From Balaenoptera acutorostrata (taxonomy: Eukaryota > Chordata > Mammalia > Artiodactyla > Balaenopteridae), in the NCBI RefSeq assembly GCF_949987535.1, contig NC_080068.1, positions 80,067,254 to 80,131,253 on the forward strand: a stretch of DNA of 64,000 nt, read 5' to 3'. Below are positions 22,665-33,290 of this stretch, in pieces. The notes beneath the pieces were generated by a model that saw only the letters and a program-made list of their open reading frames with translations, made no database searches and was not told the origin of the DNA. Position 1 is the stretch's first letter, and the number at the start of each line of letters is the position of its first letter. The translations under genes and the position numbers were made by a program.

Positions 22665-22840
22665 TAATGCTAACATTTTACAATATCGAGTCTTTATTGT
22701 GTGTTAGGCACTGTTCCAAGTGTTCAACATGTGTTCTCCCATTTAATCTTCCCAACCATCAGTGGGGTTACCATAGTTAACCCCATATTATACATGGGGA
22801 TCTGAGTTCTGAGAGGTTTAAATTAAACCCATGTTTCATG
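22665..22840 (-). repeat. MIR SINE
   Basis: Antisense MIR: 'tattgtgtgttaggcactgt', 'tcccatttaatcttcccaac' and 'tatacatggggatctgagtt'. Second MIR in the same direction within 500 bases. Confidence 0.65.
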
Positions 22841-23704
22841 GTCCATGCTTCTCCTATCCATCATACATATGTACATCTTCTAAGATCACAGAAAGATCTA
22901 CTCTACTGAAAAAAGAAACAAAGGAAGGGAAGGAGTGGAAAAGGGAAGAAGGGAGGAAGAAACAGCAGGAAGGCCGGCAGGCAGGTACAGATGAAAACAA
23001 AGCAAGATTAAGGCAAGCATCAGCTCCTCTACCAAGGCAGACGGACGTTGCTTAAAAGACTCATGAAAAAGGCCCAGGAAATAGGCCAAAGGAGAGAGAG
23101 GCAAAGGGCTGTGGGGGCCCCATCGGCCCATCCCATGTCAGTGCTCACACACACACACACACACACGCACACACACACACATACAACTGCCCAAGACCGC
23201 TGGGTGCCCCTACCTTACTGGCTGCATCCTTCACATCTGACGGCCCTGGCTTGTTTCACTCGGGTGTTTATTTAGTTTAAAGTCTGCTTTTAAGAGCTCT
23301 CCAAGAGAGGCGGAAGGGGGAGGAGGAGCCGGGGAAACAACTCTTTAAAAGAGAACTTAGTGATTAAAAAGGAGCCAAGATTAACAGCTCCGAGAGCTCC
23401 AGCAGCCTGAGAAGTAAGCAAAGCCCTGGAGGGGGTCTCCCTTTATACCACCACCACCACCACTGCTGTTGAGCCCTCCTTGTCCTCTTTCCCATCCTCT
23501 CTCTGCAGCAGGTGGTGGTCACATCTAACGCCACAGGCTTCTCCTGTCATAGCTGACTTTGCTCTGAGTCAGAAAGTCTTTTTAAGATAGCATCTGCAGC
23601 GACCTCAAAGCACAAATCATTATAGAGAAGTGTCTACTGGCCAAGCACATGGCATCTGTACCTCACCTTCAATCCCAGGCTGGATTTAGAGACACAACCT
23701 GGGA
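22841..23704. other. Unassigned; (CA)n at 23146-23182
   Basis: A purine-rich run near 22920-22980 (GAAGG units) and a CA microsatellite at 23146-23182 with one CG interruption. The DNA at 23270-23460 is not recognisably repetitive and includes the short inverted motif CTCTTTAAAAGAG near 23340. No coding signal. Confidence 0.45.
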
Positions 23705-23920
23705 GTAGAGAACAGAGTAGATGACGATCAGGAAATCCATGTTTCAGCCCCAGCTCTGTCACTGTCTAGCCTTGTGATCTCATGCCACCCAGCCTCTAAG
23801 GACTCAGATTACTTATCGTCTGAGAGTGACATCTGTCCTGCCCACCTCACACGGGAGCTGAGAAGAAGAAATGAGACAAAGCATCTGAAAGTGCTTTCCA
23901 CAAATGCGAGGGAATGATAG
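23705..23920 (+). repeat. MIR SINE
   Basis: In order: 'ttcagccccagctctgtcac', 'tgtctagccttgtgatctca', 'cagcctctaaggactcagat' and 'agcatctgaaagtgctttcc'. Confidence 0.65.
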
Positions 23921-24841
23921 GTACCCAGGGAAGATTTTGCTGACTGACTGATGGCCCGAGCGATTGATAAAGCCTGAGTGACAGGCCCTCCCTGCCTTTT
24001 TTGAAATCCTTTTCACCAGAAGCTACGGGATGAGAGATACAGTCTTCAGGGGCAAAGACATTATTACAAATGTCAAACTGGTTGAACATAGTCTTCTGGC
24101 CAAGGAGTTCCCCACTTGCTCCCTCCTCTAATGGAATTCCTGTACCATTTAACACGAAGCGTCTGTGATGGAGTCTCTAAGTAAAAACTTGCAAGAAAGA
24201 TAAAAAGTCATTATGTCTCCCCTTAGGAAGCACTCTTATTACTTAGGGTTTCCAGTGAGAGGCTCCAGGGAATGTCTGTCTTCTGAGACTTGGCAAACCC
24301 ACCAGCCTTCCTGGACTTTTCTACACTTGGTCACCAAGACGCAGACGTTCAGAGGCTCTAAGGACCCCTGTCAGCGACACTGTTGAGCCCGGTTAGCTTA
24401 ATCCCAGGCTTCAGAAGGAGCTAAGAGAGAAGAATCAAGGCCCATCAATCTTCCAGGACTTGTGGAAAGAGCAAGCCTGTCACTCTTGTGGAAGGAGAAT
24501 CAAGACACACTGCATTAAATAGGGATGTGGGGGAGGTAGGGGCGAGGGGGAGAAAGAGGAGGAGCCCCCATGGCTGTGTTTGACTTGAGTCTTAAAAGGG
24601 TAATGCCACTGCTGTCTGGAGAATAGAATTGGGAGTGTGGCTGGGACAGGGAGGCAGAGTGGGAGGGAGGCAGTCAGGAAGCTATTGGGAGGGTTCAGTG
24701 GAGAGCTGATACTGGAGCAAAGTCAGCAGTGAAGAAGTGAAGAGTGGCTGGGTTTGCTGCCCATCTCAAAGATCTTTTGGAGCCCTGGGGCACTCTCTGA
24801 CAGCTTCCATGTGTCAGGCCATTTGCTAAATGTTTTCCCTT
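23921..24841. other. Unassigned stretch
   Basis: No repeat, gene or RNA recognised. G-rich segment near 24530-24560 and 24650-24670. Confidence 0.35.
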
Positions 24842-26115
24842 TAAGATCAGGAATAAAGCAAGTATACCCACTTTTACTACTTATTCAACATTGTATTGGA
24901 GATCTTAGCCAGTGTAATAAGGCAAAGAGAAAGAAAAAGAGGGGAAGGAAGAAAGGAAGGATGGAAGGAGGGAAGGAAGGAAGGAAGGAAGGAGGGAAGG
25001 AAGGAAGGAGGGAAGGAAGGAAGGAGGGAAGGAAAGAAGGAAGGAAGGAAGGAAGGAACGGAGGAGGGAAGGAAGGAAGGAAGGGAGGAGGGAAGGAAGG
25101 GAGGGAGGAGGGAAGGAAGGGTGGAAGGAGGGAAGGAAAGAAGGAAGGAAGGAAGGAGAGAAGGAAGGAAGGAAATGCATTAAGAATGGAAAGGAAGAAG
25201 TAAAATTGTCTCTTTTGTGCAGACAGCATGACCCCGTATGACTGGTGCAATGAGACTTACAAACCTTCACTGAGAAAAAGCAAAGAAAGAGAAACTAAAC
25301 AAATGTAGACATATACCACATTCATGAATTGAATGATTCAAAAGTGTTAAGTTATCAGTTCCCTCCAAATTGGTCTATGGATTCAACATATGTTAATCTG
25401 TATTCCAGCTGCCATTTTTGGTAGGGGTTAACAAGCTAATTATAAAATGCAGGGAAATACAAAATACATAGAATATCAAAGACAATTTTTAAAAAGAACA
25501 AAGTTGGAGGCTTACAGTACAAGATTTTAAGACTTACTGAAAAGCTACAGTAATCAAGAGAGCCTGGTATTGGCATAAGAATAGGCATGTAGATCAATGC
25601 AACAGAATAGGGGGTGGATAAATCAGCCTACACAGATACGGTCAATTAATTTTCAACAATTGATTTCCTATGGTGGAAAGAATAGTATTTCAAACATATA
25701 ATGCTGGAACAGCTGAATCGTCATATGGAAAAAAATGAACATTGACCTATAATCACACCATATCTCCAAATTAACTGGAAATGCTATTAGACACTAAAAA
25801 TATAAAACTTCTAGAAGAAAACATGGGATAAGATCCTTGCAGTCCTAATGTAGGCAAAGATTTATTAGATAGTACACAAAAGTATGAGTCATAGAGGAAG
25901 AAATTGAACTTCATCATAATTTAAAACTTTTGTTCCTCAAAATATACCATTAATGAAAAGGCAAGCCAGAGACAGGGAGAAAATATTTGCAGTACATATT
26001 TCTGACAAAGGACTTGACTCCAAAAAGTATATACAGATCTCTCAAACTAAGTATTAACAAAATAACCTAAGAAAAAGTAGGTAAAAGATTTGACACTTTA
26101 CCAAAGAATATACCA
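24842..26115 (+). pseudogene. L1M LINE ORF2 fragment
   Basis: Sense L1 coding remnant: 'tattcaacattgtattggag', 'atcttagccagtgtaataag', then (after a GGAA array) 'ggaaaggaagaagtaaaatt', 'gtctcttttgtgcagacagc', 'aagctacagtaatcaagaga', 'gcctggtattggcataagaa' and 'atgggataagatccttgcag'. The Asp-Asp catalytic segment encoded in intact L1 ('gcagatgacatgat') is altered here. No open frame remains. Confidence 0.85.
24930..25175 (+). repeat. (GGAA)n-rich microsatellite, about 240 bp
   Basis: Almost pure purine GGAA/GGGA/GAAG units, over 40 copies with single-base variants, flanked on both sides by L1 ORF2 sequence. It replaces an A/G-rich stretch of the L1. The long Lys-Glu-Gly-Arg frames (+) and Pro-Ser-Phe-Leu frames (-) here are low-complexity artefacts. 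Confidence 0.95.
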
Positions 26116-26168
26116 AAAATATGCCATGACTTTTTCAATCCTGCCAATGAGTGCATTGACCTTCAGGA

Positions 26169-26170
<2 letters not shown>

Positions 26171-26210
<40 letters not shown>
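26171..26210. repeat. (AC)n microsatellite followed by poly-T
   Basis: Twenty uninterrupted AC units, followed after 'tcc' by a T13 tract (26214-26226). Confidence 0.97.
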
Positions 26211-26212
<2 letters not shown>

Positions 26213-26239
26213 CTTTTTTTTTTTGACTGTTAAATTTTC

Positions 26240-26520
26240 ACTTGTCTTTCAAGCCATGGTTTAAATATCCCTTTTCTTAAGTCATACTCAAGGTCCTTAT
26301 CTTCCTCAGTAAATATGTAAATATTACTGTCTGTGAGATTTTACCACTTGATAAAGAACTTGCCTCGCTTTATTATCATTGTCTGTTTCAGGATCTGTTT
26401 CCTCCACTTGAATGTGAACCCCTTAAAGGAGAAGATTATGTCTTCTTCATCTCATTATCTCTACCACCTGACACAAGCCCTGGCATAGAGTAGGTGCTAA
26501 ATAAATTTTTATAAATGGAG
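26240..26520 (+). repeat. L2 LINE 3' end
   Basis: Sense L2: 'cacttgaatgtgaacccctt', 'ctctaccacctgacacaagc', 'cctggcatagagtaggtgct' and 'aaataaatttttataaatgg'. Confidence 0.75.
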
Positions 26521-27490
26521 GGAAAAAACATTTCTTCCTTACTTCCTGAAATGCAAATTACATCTCGGTCCTATTATTTCTCTTAAATTAGGCCCTTTGG
26601 GAGAATAAGGAATCCTAGATCCATGAAATCATCATATTTTAGAGCTCAGAGGATCTTGAGGTTTATAAATTGTTTCCTGCAAACCTGAGGAGGGTCCTTA
26701 GAAGCCACCTGCAAGGGCTGAAGGATATGCCTCTGTAACCTCATTTTAAGGGATGCATTGTATTCCACTGTTGGGGTTTATTAAAAATTACTTTGAAAAA
26801 TCCCTTCTGTTAGAAGTTTTGACGTGTGCCAAGTTTTTACTTTTATATTTGATACTAGAATGAGCCTCTGGCATGTCTGACTAACGATTTCTATAATTCT
26901 TTTCAGTCTAACAATCTATTATTAGATTCACCCGAACTCCATCCCCCTCCTATAATTGGCTTTGGTATCATTTTTATTCCAAGCCAAGTAATAAATAGTT
27001 CATAAGCCAAATGCTATTTCCTCCTTGAGGTTCAGTAATTCATGATCTTCCATTGGTTTTTAGATATAGTCTTCAATGTCACATAAAATACACATGACCT
27101 CCTTCGTGCTCTCTCAATTCTTTATCCAACCTCCTCTAAGTACCTCTGCACATCCATCTCTAACCTACCTTACTGATCTGGGTGTGACGCCAGAGTTAAC
27201 AGGTGCAGGAGAGGCAAGAAAGTCCTCTCTGTGGGTTTAAAAAATAAAATATAAAATAAAATAACCCCCCCCCCAAGGAGAAAATACAACATGTCCTCCT
27301 AAATTCTAGAAATACATTGAGAGGTTTAGGTGGAAAAAGTAGGGTTTATTATTACAGTAAAATTTATTTGATTTTGAAAAATGTTCTGAAAGAGGACACT
27401 GAAAATTTGTTGGGATGAGTTACCAAATGGATTTTCATCGCTGCAAATGAGACATAGGAAGAATAGAAAGTGGAGGATTTTTTAAAATTA
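26521..27490. other. Unassigned; possible old DNA-element trace near 26630
   Basis: The phrase 'tcatattttagagctcagag' near 26633 recalls ancient hAT-type fragments but is too short to name. An AAAT-rich tract with a C10 run lies at about 27240-27276. Confidence 0.3.
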
Positions 27491-27494
27491 TACA

Positions 27495-28004
27495 TATTTT
27501 TAATGTGTTCTTAGGAGAAAAACCATATTTCATTAGATGAGCAAAAAAAAAAAAAATTGCTTTCACACCATAAAGTAATGCATGTCTACTGTAGAAATTG
27601 AGGTAGTTTGGATAAGAAAAAAAAAGGTGGAGTTATTCTTATATATCTTACATATATTCATTTACCTTTTTTAGAGTTAATCATGTTCAATCATTTCACA
27701 GACATCTTTCCAGTCTTCTTTCTGTGTGTATGTGTATGTGTATGTGTGTGTGTAACCAAAATGGGATCAAAGTGATAGTCTGTTTTTCCCTCTGTAAACC
27801 ACACATTGGATATATTCCAATGTCATTCAAATTCCCCTATAACATCTATTCATATCTAGCAAAATTTCTTTCACCAATTCCTTACCATTGAATATATAGG
27901 TTGTTTCTCATTTGGAGCCATTATAACAAACTCTACAGTGAACATCCTTATACCTATAGCTCCAAGAATTGCCCTGATTATTTAAGATAAATTCCTTGAA
28001 GTAG
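27495..28004 (-). repeat. L1M LINE 3' UTR (part 1)
   Basis: Antisense L1M: 'acagacatctttccagtctt', 'attggatatattccaatgtc', 'ttgtttctcatttggagcca' and 'ctacagtgaacatccttata'. A TATG/TG microsatellite lies at about 27724-27752. It continues after a SINE at 28341. Confidence 0.7.
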
Positions 28005-28340
28005 GGCTTCCATGGTGGCGCAGTGGTTGAGAATCTGCCTGCCAATGCAGGGGACACGGGTTCGAGCCCTGGTTTGGGAAGATCCCACATGCTGCGGAGC
28101 AACTGGGCCCGTGAGCCACAATTACTGAGCCTGCGCGTCTGGAGTCTGTGCTCCGCAACAAGAGAGGCCGCGATAGTGAGAGGCCCGCGCACCGCGATGA
28201 AGAGTGGCCCCCGCTTGCCGCAACTAGAGAAAGCCCTCGCACAGAAACGAAGACCCAACACAGCCATAAATAAATTAGTTAATTAATTCAAAAAAAAGAA
28301 AGAATGGGCACAGAGTTAATCCAAAAAAAAAAAAAAAAAA
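28005..28340 (+). mobile_element. CHR-type SINE, short cetacean form, compound 3' tail
   Basis: A tRNA-derived SINE with a B box (GGTTCGAGCCC near 28059) and the diagnostic 'gtgagaggcccgcgcaccgc' block. It is flanked by a direct repeat 'aattccttgaagtag' (27990-28004 and 28341-28355). The tail is unusual: after the SINE end and an A-rich run comes 'gaatgggcacagagttaatc', a piece of non-SINE sequence, and then a second A20 run. The frames on both strands here are SINE artefacts. Confidence 0.95.
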
Positions 28341-28430
28341 AATTCCTTGAAGTAGAATTCTGGGTCAAAGGGTATGTAAAAAGCTTGAAACAATTTTTAT
28401 TTTTATTCCACAGGAGTTAATCTTTTAAGT
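28341..28430 (-). repeat. L1M LINE 3' UTR (part 2)
   Basis: Resumes with 'agtagaattctgggtcaaag' and 'ggtatgtaaaaagctt', which belongs directly after 28004 in the uninterrupted L1. Confidence 0.65.
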
Positions 28431-28755
28431 GTTATGAGAGGCCTCCATCAGCACATATGACTCTACTGGACTCAGCTCTGTGCGAGTTCCTAGTTAATTA
28501 AATGGTTTTTAATTATTTAAAACAATTATTATCGTTAAACTCATGATTGCCAAACTACAAGTACGTTTATGCTGCAATGAATCAGCCAACACAGATTTTT
28601 CCTTCTACCAGAAGTCCCCAGGAGGTTAGCATTTCCTGCAGCCTGTTTCACCCTTAGTTACGGTTGCTGAGTCTTGCCTTCCCGTCTTCTGCCTCCTAGT
28701 GGATGTGTACTCTTTAAAACATGCTGCCCCCAGAGTCCCCAAATCTCACTTCCCC
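28431..28755. other. Nothing assigned
   Basis: AT-rich, then a GC-moderate part. No repeat or coding signal. Confidence 0.35.
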
Positions 28756-28769
28756 AAATCCTGTCTTTT

Positions 28770-29080
28770 TTATTTTTTTTTGGCTGAGTTGGGTCCTTGT
28801 TGCTGCACGCGGGCTTTCTCTAGTTGCGGCGAACAGGGGCTACTCTTCGTTGCGGTGCGCGGGCTTCTCATTGCGGTGGCTTCTCTTGTTGCAGAGCACG
28901 GGCTCTAGGCGCGCGGGCTCAGTAGTTGTGGCTCGTGGGCTCTAGAGTGCAGGCTCAGTAGTTGTGGCTCACGGGCTTAGTTGCTCCGCGGCATGTGGGA
29001 TCTTCCCGTACCAGGGCTCGAACCCGTGTGCCCTGCATTGGCAGGAGGATTCTTAACCACTGTGCCACCAGGGAAGCCCC
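28770..29080 (-). mobile_element. CHR-type SINE, long form
   Basis: Reverse-oriented SINE: T-rich start (antisense tail), 'gggctttctctagttgcggc', an antisense B box (GGGCTCGAACC) near 29012 and the end 'gtgccaccagggaagcccc'. A 14-bp target repeat 'aaatcctgtctttt' lies at 28756-28769 and 29081-29094 (13 of 14 identical). It has the extra internal 'tagttgtggctc' repeat units of the longer subfamily. Confidence 0.95.
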
Positions 29081-29094
29081 AAATCCCGTCTTTT

Positions 29095-29479
29095 AAATCC
29101 AGAGGCATTTTCCACTGGTAAGTCTTTCATTAGTTTGTTTCTGCTAGAGTTTATAACACCTTGTAATTTGGTCACCCTGGCCAATTTCATCAAGATGTTT
29201 GTATCTTATGGATCATTAATAAAGATTAAATGGGCAACACCTAAGCTGACCTCCCTGGTCCCACCCGGGGCTCCACCCTGTGTCAATGTCATCCCTGTGT
29301 TTCGTGACACGTCCGTCTTTTCTAATTTTCATGTGACCACACTTTGGCTGAAGGAGCTGGACTTCATGGTCAGACCACACATTGCCTTAAGTAGTGACCA
29401 CACCCAGACACTTGAAGACTCCACCTCACATTTTATTTTCGCCAGGCTCTTAAATGGTCCTCTGGGCTGGAACTCCTCC
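29095..29479. other. Nothing assigned
   Basis: Contains the start of a 240-codon + strand frame (29135-29857). I do not call it a gene, because most of it lies in the LTR that follows and it shows no protein family features. Confidence 0.4.
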
Positions 29480-29935
29480 ATGTACCTTTCCATCTCCAAG
29501 CCCCACCCTTCTCCAGCTTGCTCTGTACCCAGGAGGCTGACCTGTAAGGGCTGCCTCAAGAGACTCCACAGCCCTCTGGCATCCAGTTGGGTCCAGCCAC
29601 CTGGGAGCACTGCAGGGGAAGGAGGGCAGGAGCATTTGATGTCAGGTTATCTACTCACTCAGCTTCCTCCCTTAGTGCTGATGCCCAGTGCTTCCACCGA
29701 GGTCAGGGAGCCCTCTTTAAACAGCTCTCTCCAGGGTTCCCACCCACACCCTCTCCTTGCTCTTTCCCTCCTAAGAGTGGTAACAGCCCTACTGTACCAC
29801 CCTCAGTCTCCCAACCCAAACCCTGTGGTTTCCCTACACCTTGCCCATCCCTTGTAAATAGTCTCTATTAAATTCTCCTCAATTTACCCAGTATGAGAGG
29901 GCCATCTGTTCTCTACTGGGACCCTGACTGACATA
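29480..29935 (+). mobile_element. ERVL/MaLR-type LTR
   Basis: Ends with 'gtaaatagtctctattaaat', 'ttctctactgggaccctgac' and 'tgacata', a retroviral LTR 3' end with an ATTAAA-type poly(A) signal. Upstream blocks 'ctctctccagggttcccacc' and 'aagagtggtaacagccc' match the sister copy at 5810-6209. No internal viral genes are attached. Confidence 0.65.
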
Positions 29936-30179
29936 CCATGTAACATGGCCAGGCCTTGGATAAGGCTACTACGGGACTGGGCTGGACATGGCCGAGGTCC
30001 ATCACCTCTGCTTTCAGACAGATTGCAATGACGCCAAATCCCTTCTGGAACTGAACCTCTCATCCTTCTCTCAGATCCATACACATTTAGCTCTTTTGGA
30101 GTTCTCACATTTTTTTTAATACAAAAGAAAACTTTGAAATTCTCTTAACAAGAGCTATTTCAGTTGTTCCAGCAGTTTC
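29936..30179. other. Nothing assigned
   Basis: Short unique stretch without signal. Confidence 0.35.
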
Positions 30180-30290
30180 CATTTATTCATTTAACAAATA
30201 TCTTCTGAGCACCTGCTATGCACCAGACACTAAGCTAGACGGCCAGCACGCGTCTGGGACAGACACACATGCTCAGGGCCGTGAGAATAA
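30180..30290 (-). repeat. L2 LINE 3' end
   Basis: Antisense L2: 'atttaacaaatatcttctga', 'gcacctgctatgcaccagac' and 'actaagctag'. Confidence 0.7.
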
Positions 30291-31249
30291 GCTGGACCGT
30301 GAGACCAGTAACCCTGGATGTTCTGCGGAGAAATTGCTTCCTGCAAAAAGAGGTGCCTTTTGTTCTATGCTCTAACTTGCTGAAGGCCAGTGCCCCTTCC
30401 TTCAGGGGGTTTCTATTCAACATTTCATCACACCCTAAAAGAACTTCAGTCCCAGAAGTACGAGAAGACAGAGAGGTAAACTGAGGGAGAGCCTCAGTTT
30501 CCTTGTAAACAAAGGTTCGCCCTGAGCACCCGTGAGGCTGATCGGTCCTGTCGCGGCAGCACCAGTGCTGTCACCATCATGCCCCTGCCCTGCCTCTGCT
30601 CTTCCCACGCCTGTCCATCCTCGCGCACCCGCCCCGCCCCAGCCTGTTTGGCAAGGTGTACGTGTCCCGAGAGGCCGCAGCCATCACCCCAGCGCCCCCT
30701 TCCTTCTTCCTGACCTGGTCTCACTCCCAACCCATTTGTTCTGGGGACTGAAGCTCGGACTCAGCTGCCCCTACCGTCACCCCTGGGCCTGTGAAACTGG
30801 TGTTTCTCCTAGACCTTCCAGGTTTGGGTCTCTTGCCTCCTTCTGGCGAGTCTGATGTATTAAGAGCTCGTCCCTGGCTTTCCTTATCCCAAGCTGCCTT
30901 AAGGAGCGGCCCCTTTCTTGGTTCTGGTCCCTTGAAGCCCAACTCCCAGCATGAGCTCTGGACTCCCTCCTCCTCCCCACCTGCTTCCAAACCCCAAGAG
31001 TTCTTTTTCCAGACAATTCCTTACTAGTGTCTCTTCTTCAGACACCCCAAAAAACCAATCCTCATCCTTTTCTTTCTTCTCTACTCTCTTCTTCTGCCTT
31101 TTCTCCTTTCCTTCCCCGTATTTTTCCCTCTCACTCTTCCTTAAAAGAGCTGTAGGAATTCCTTGCTTTGAAAAATATTTTCCTGAGGATTTGTGTTTAA
31201 AGAAAGTTTATAACATTTGAAATTCGGACAATGTGTTCAAAATCATGAT
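30291..31249. other. Unassigned, GC-moderate
   Basis: About 950 bases without a recognised repeat. Several overlapping frames (up to 107 codons) exist on both strands, but none has a family signature, so I regard them as chance in GC-richer DNA. Confidence 0.35.
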
Positions 31250-31520
31250 GGTGATGCTGATAGCAATAGTAATAGTAGCTTCCAACTACTATGTTTTCTA
31301 CATATGAGGCACCGTACTGAGAACTTTATATACATCAGCTAATTTAATCCTTACAGGAGCCCTTGAAAGAAGTATTATCATTCTGCCCAGTTTGCAGTCG
31401 AGGAAACTGAGGCTGAGAGAGGTGCAGTGACTTGCCCAAGGCCACACAGCGAGGAGCAGAGCTCGGGCTCCAGCACAGCCTTGCTGGATTCCAAACTCCA
31501 AATTCCAGCCTTCTTGCCTT
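31250..31520 (-). repeat. MIR SINE, nearly full length
   Basis: Antisense MIR: 'tttaatccttacaggagccc', 'agtcgaggaaactgaggctg', 'cagtgacttgcccaaggcca' and 'cacagcgaggagcagagctc'. Well preserved. Confidence 0.85.
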
Positions 31521-32002
31521 CCCCACCGCACTAGTTAAAGCAATCCGGCTGTAAGTTCTCTTGAAATAAGCAAGCTTCTGCAGCAGAAATAGCCCCTCCC
31601 CAACTACCCACATTGTAAGTTTAAACTTTTATATAAAGAGCTTCCCTCAGCAAGGCACACCCATCCTTCTTATTGGGTGGGGGAAGCCTCACCAGGCGGA
31701 ACCTCCTATTTACTTTCCATCTACTGCTGGTCCCACGCTGGGTGTGGCAGTGGGTGGGGAACAACCCAAGCCACCTCTTTACATCCTCTCACTCGCTGGT
31801 CCTCCCCAGGATGACTCCGTCCACAGGTTCTGCCCTCCTGATAGCATCACTGCAAGGATAGCAGCAAACATAGGATTAGAGCTTCTAATGACATACAACG
31901 CCCGTCTGGTCTGTGTTTCTAAAAGGAATGACTTTCTCCATGAAAAACAGATGCAAATGGAGAAAGACCATGCACCTAGTTAAACTGAGCCATGACAGTT
32001 CA
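31521..32002. other. Nothing assigned
   Basis: No recognised repeat or coding signal. Confidence 0.35.
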
Positions 32003-32095
32003 ATTATTCATTCAACAAACATGTGCCGAGTGTCGATGTGCCTGGCAAAGAGCAAGGTAATTGGTCTCTCTCTCCCAGGAGTTTACACCTCCACC
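32003..32095 (-). repeat. L2 LINE 3' end fragment
   Basis: Antisense L2: 'ttattcattcaacaaacatg', 'tgccgagtgtcgatgtgcct' and 'caggagtttaca'. Confidence 0.6.
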
Positions 32096-32184
32096 AGCAG
32101 AAGGAATAAAAATCTTCTAAGTGTCCTTGTGGTCGACTAGATTATAATTTAGCAAACATTTATTTTGCTCTCTCCTCTCCCCCA

Positions 32185-32538
32185 AGTTCTGCCCCATTCA
32201 TTGGGGACTTGGCCATGTAAAATACTTTGGCCAATAGAATGTGGGCCAAAGTGATGACATCCCAATCTCAAGTGAAGCCTTGAAGAGGCATTCCAAACAT
32301 CTGCCGGCTGTCTTGAACACCTATCCTCCAATATGGGAACATTGCAGGCCAATGGGGGCTGTTCCTTCAGCCCAGGTCCCAAAATAAGAAGATAATATGG
32401 GGGCAGCCCTAAACCACAGCACAACTCACAGCTACTGACATGCTACATGAACAAATAACATATATTTGTTATTGAAGGCCATCAAGATCTTGAGGTTGTT
32501 TGTTACACAACACTATCGCAATAAAAACTGACTAATCC
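32185..32538 (+). mobile_element. MaLR-type LTR (MLT1-like)
   Basis: Contains 'gacttggccatgtaaaatac', 'tttggccaatagaatgtggg' and the end 'gaggttgtttgttacacaac' to 'gactaatcc'. Same broad family as 17150-17464 and 57480-57932. Confidence 0.6.
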
Positions 32539-33009
32539 AGTCCCATACAGAGTTATATTCCAAACCTACCCTCTGGTATTTTTCTTGCTCTTGAATTGAA
32601 ATCTAAGACACCCTATAGGTGATGAGTTTCATTGATCCATCCAAGGTATTTGTAGAATGACTTGTCAGGTGGGGAAAGCAGTCTGAACTGAAATTACTGA
32701 TTTACCCATCATATAACATACCTGCAGAAACCCCAGATACCCAACACCAGCCCTTCTACAGAGGATATTGTTAATCACTGCTACCCACAGACACCTTATT
32801 TTCTATTGCTCGTTATCAATTTCTAAAGTTAACATTAGCCACAGCAAGGGCAAGCACTAAATACTCTGAAGGCTCCAAATGAATTTAATGTTTATAACCC
32901 AAGACCAGCTCGAGTCATGAAGACTTATGAAAACTGGGACTGTGGCTTAGAGGCCTCTCCAGTCACCATCTGGTGCCCTGTAGGTGTTTAATCATGTTTT
33001 TTTAATTTC
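32539..33009. other. Nothing assigned
   Basis: No repeat or gene recognised. Confidence 0.35.
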
Positions 33010-33290
33010 CTTTAGTTCAATAAATATTTATTGAGCACATCCTACGTACAAAGGGGAGAAGGCATGCTTCCTACTCTCAACTTACTAGCTTACCATCTCA
33101 TGGAAAGGATGAGTATTTACATAACTGTAATTAAAGACAACACAAGTAAAATATTTTGAGAGGAGTGCCAAAATTTTGCTGGAGTGGTTTCAAAAAAGAG
33201 AAGCACTGTATCCAATCTGAGGGAGTCAAGAAAAAGAGAACACTTCAAATAGAAGGAACTAAGGTATAGAGGCTGAATGGAATGGAATCT
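33010..33290 (-). repeat. L2 LINE 3' end
   Basis: Antisense L2: 'caataaatatttattgagca', 'catcctacgtacaaagggga', then diverged 'gagtgccaaaattttg' and 'gaactaaggtatagaggctg'. The left end is clear, the right end uncertain. Confidence 0.6.

Noticed and set aside
24754..25270. Four long frames rich in Lys-Glu-Gly-Arg or Pro-Ser-Phe-Leu
   Set aside because: Translation of a GGAA microsatellite; all frames of such an array stay open.
29135..29857. 240-codon + strand open frame, the longest in the window
   Set aside because: More than half lies inside an LTR. No domain, signal or family resemblance, no codon pattern distinct from surroundings.
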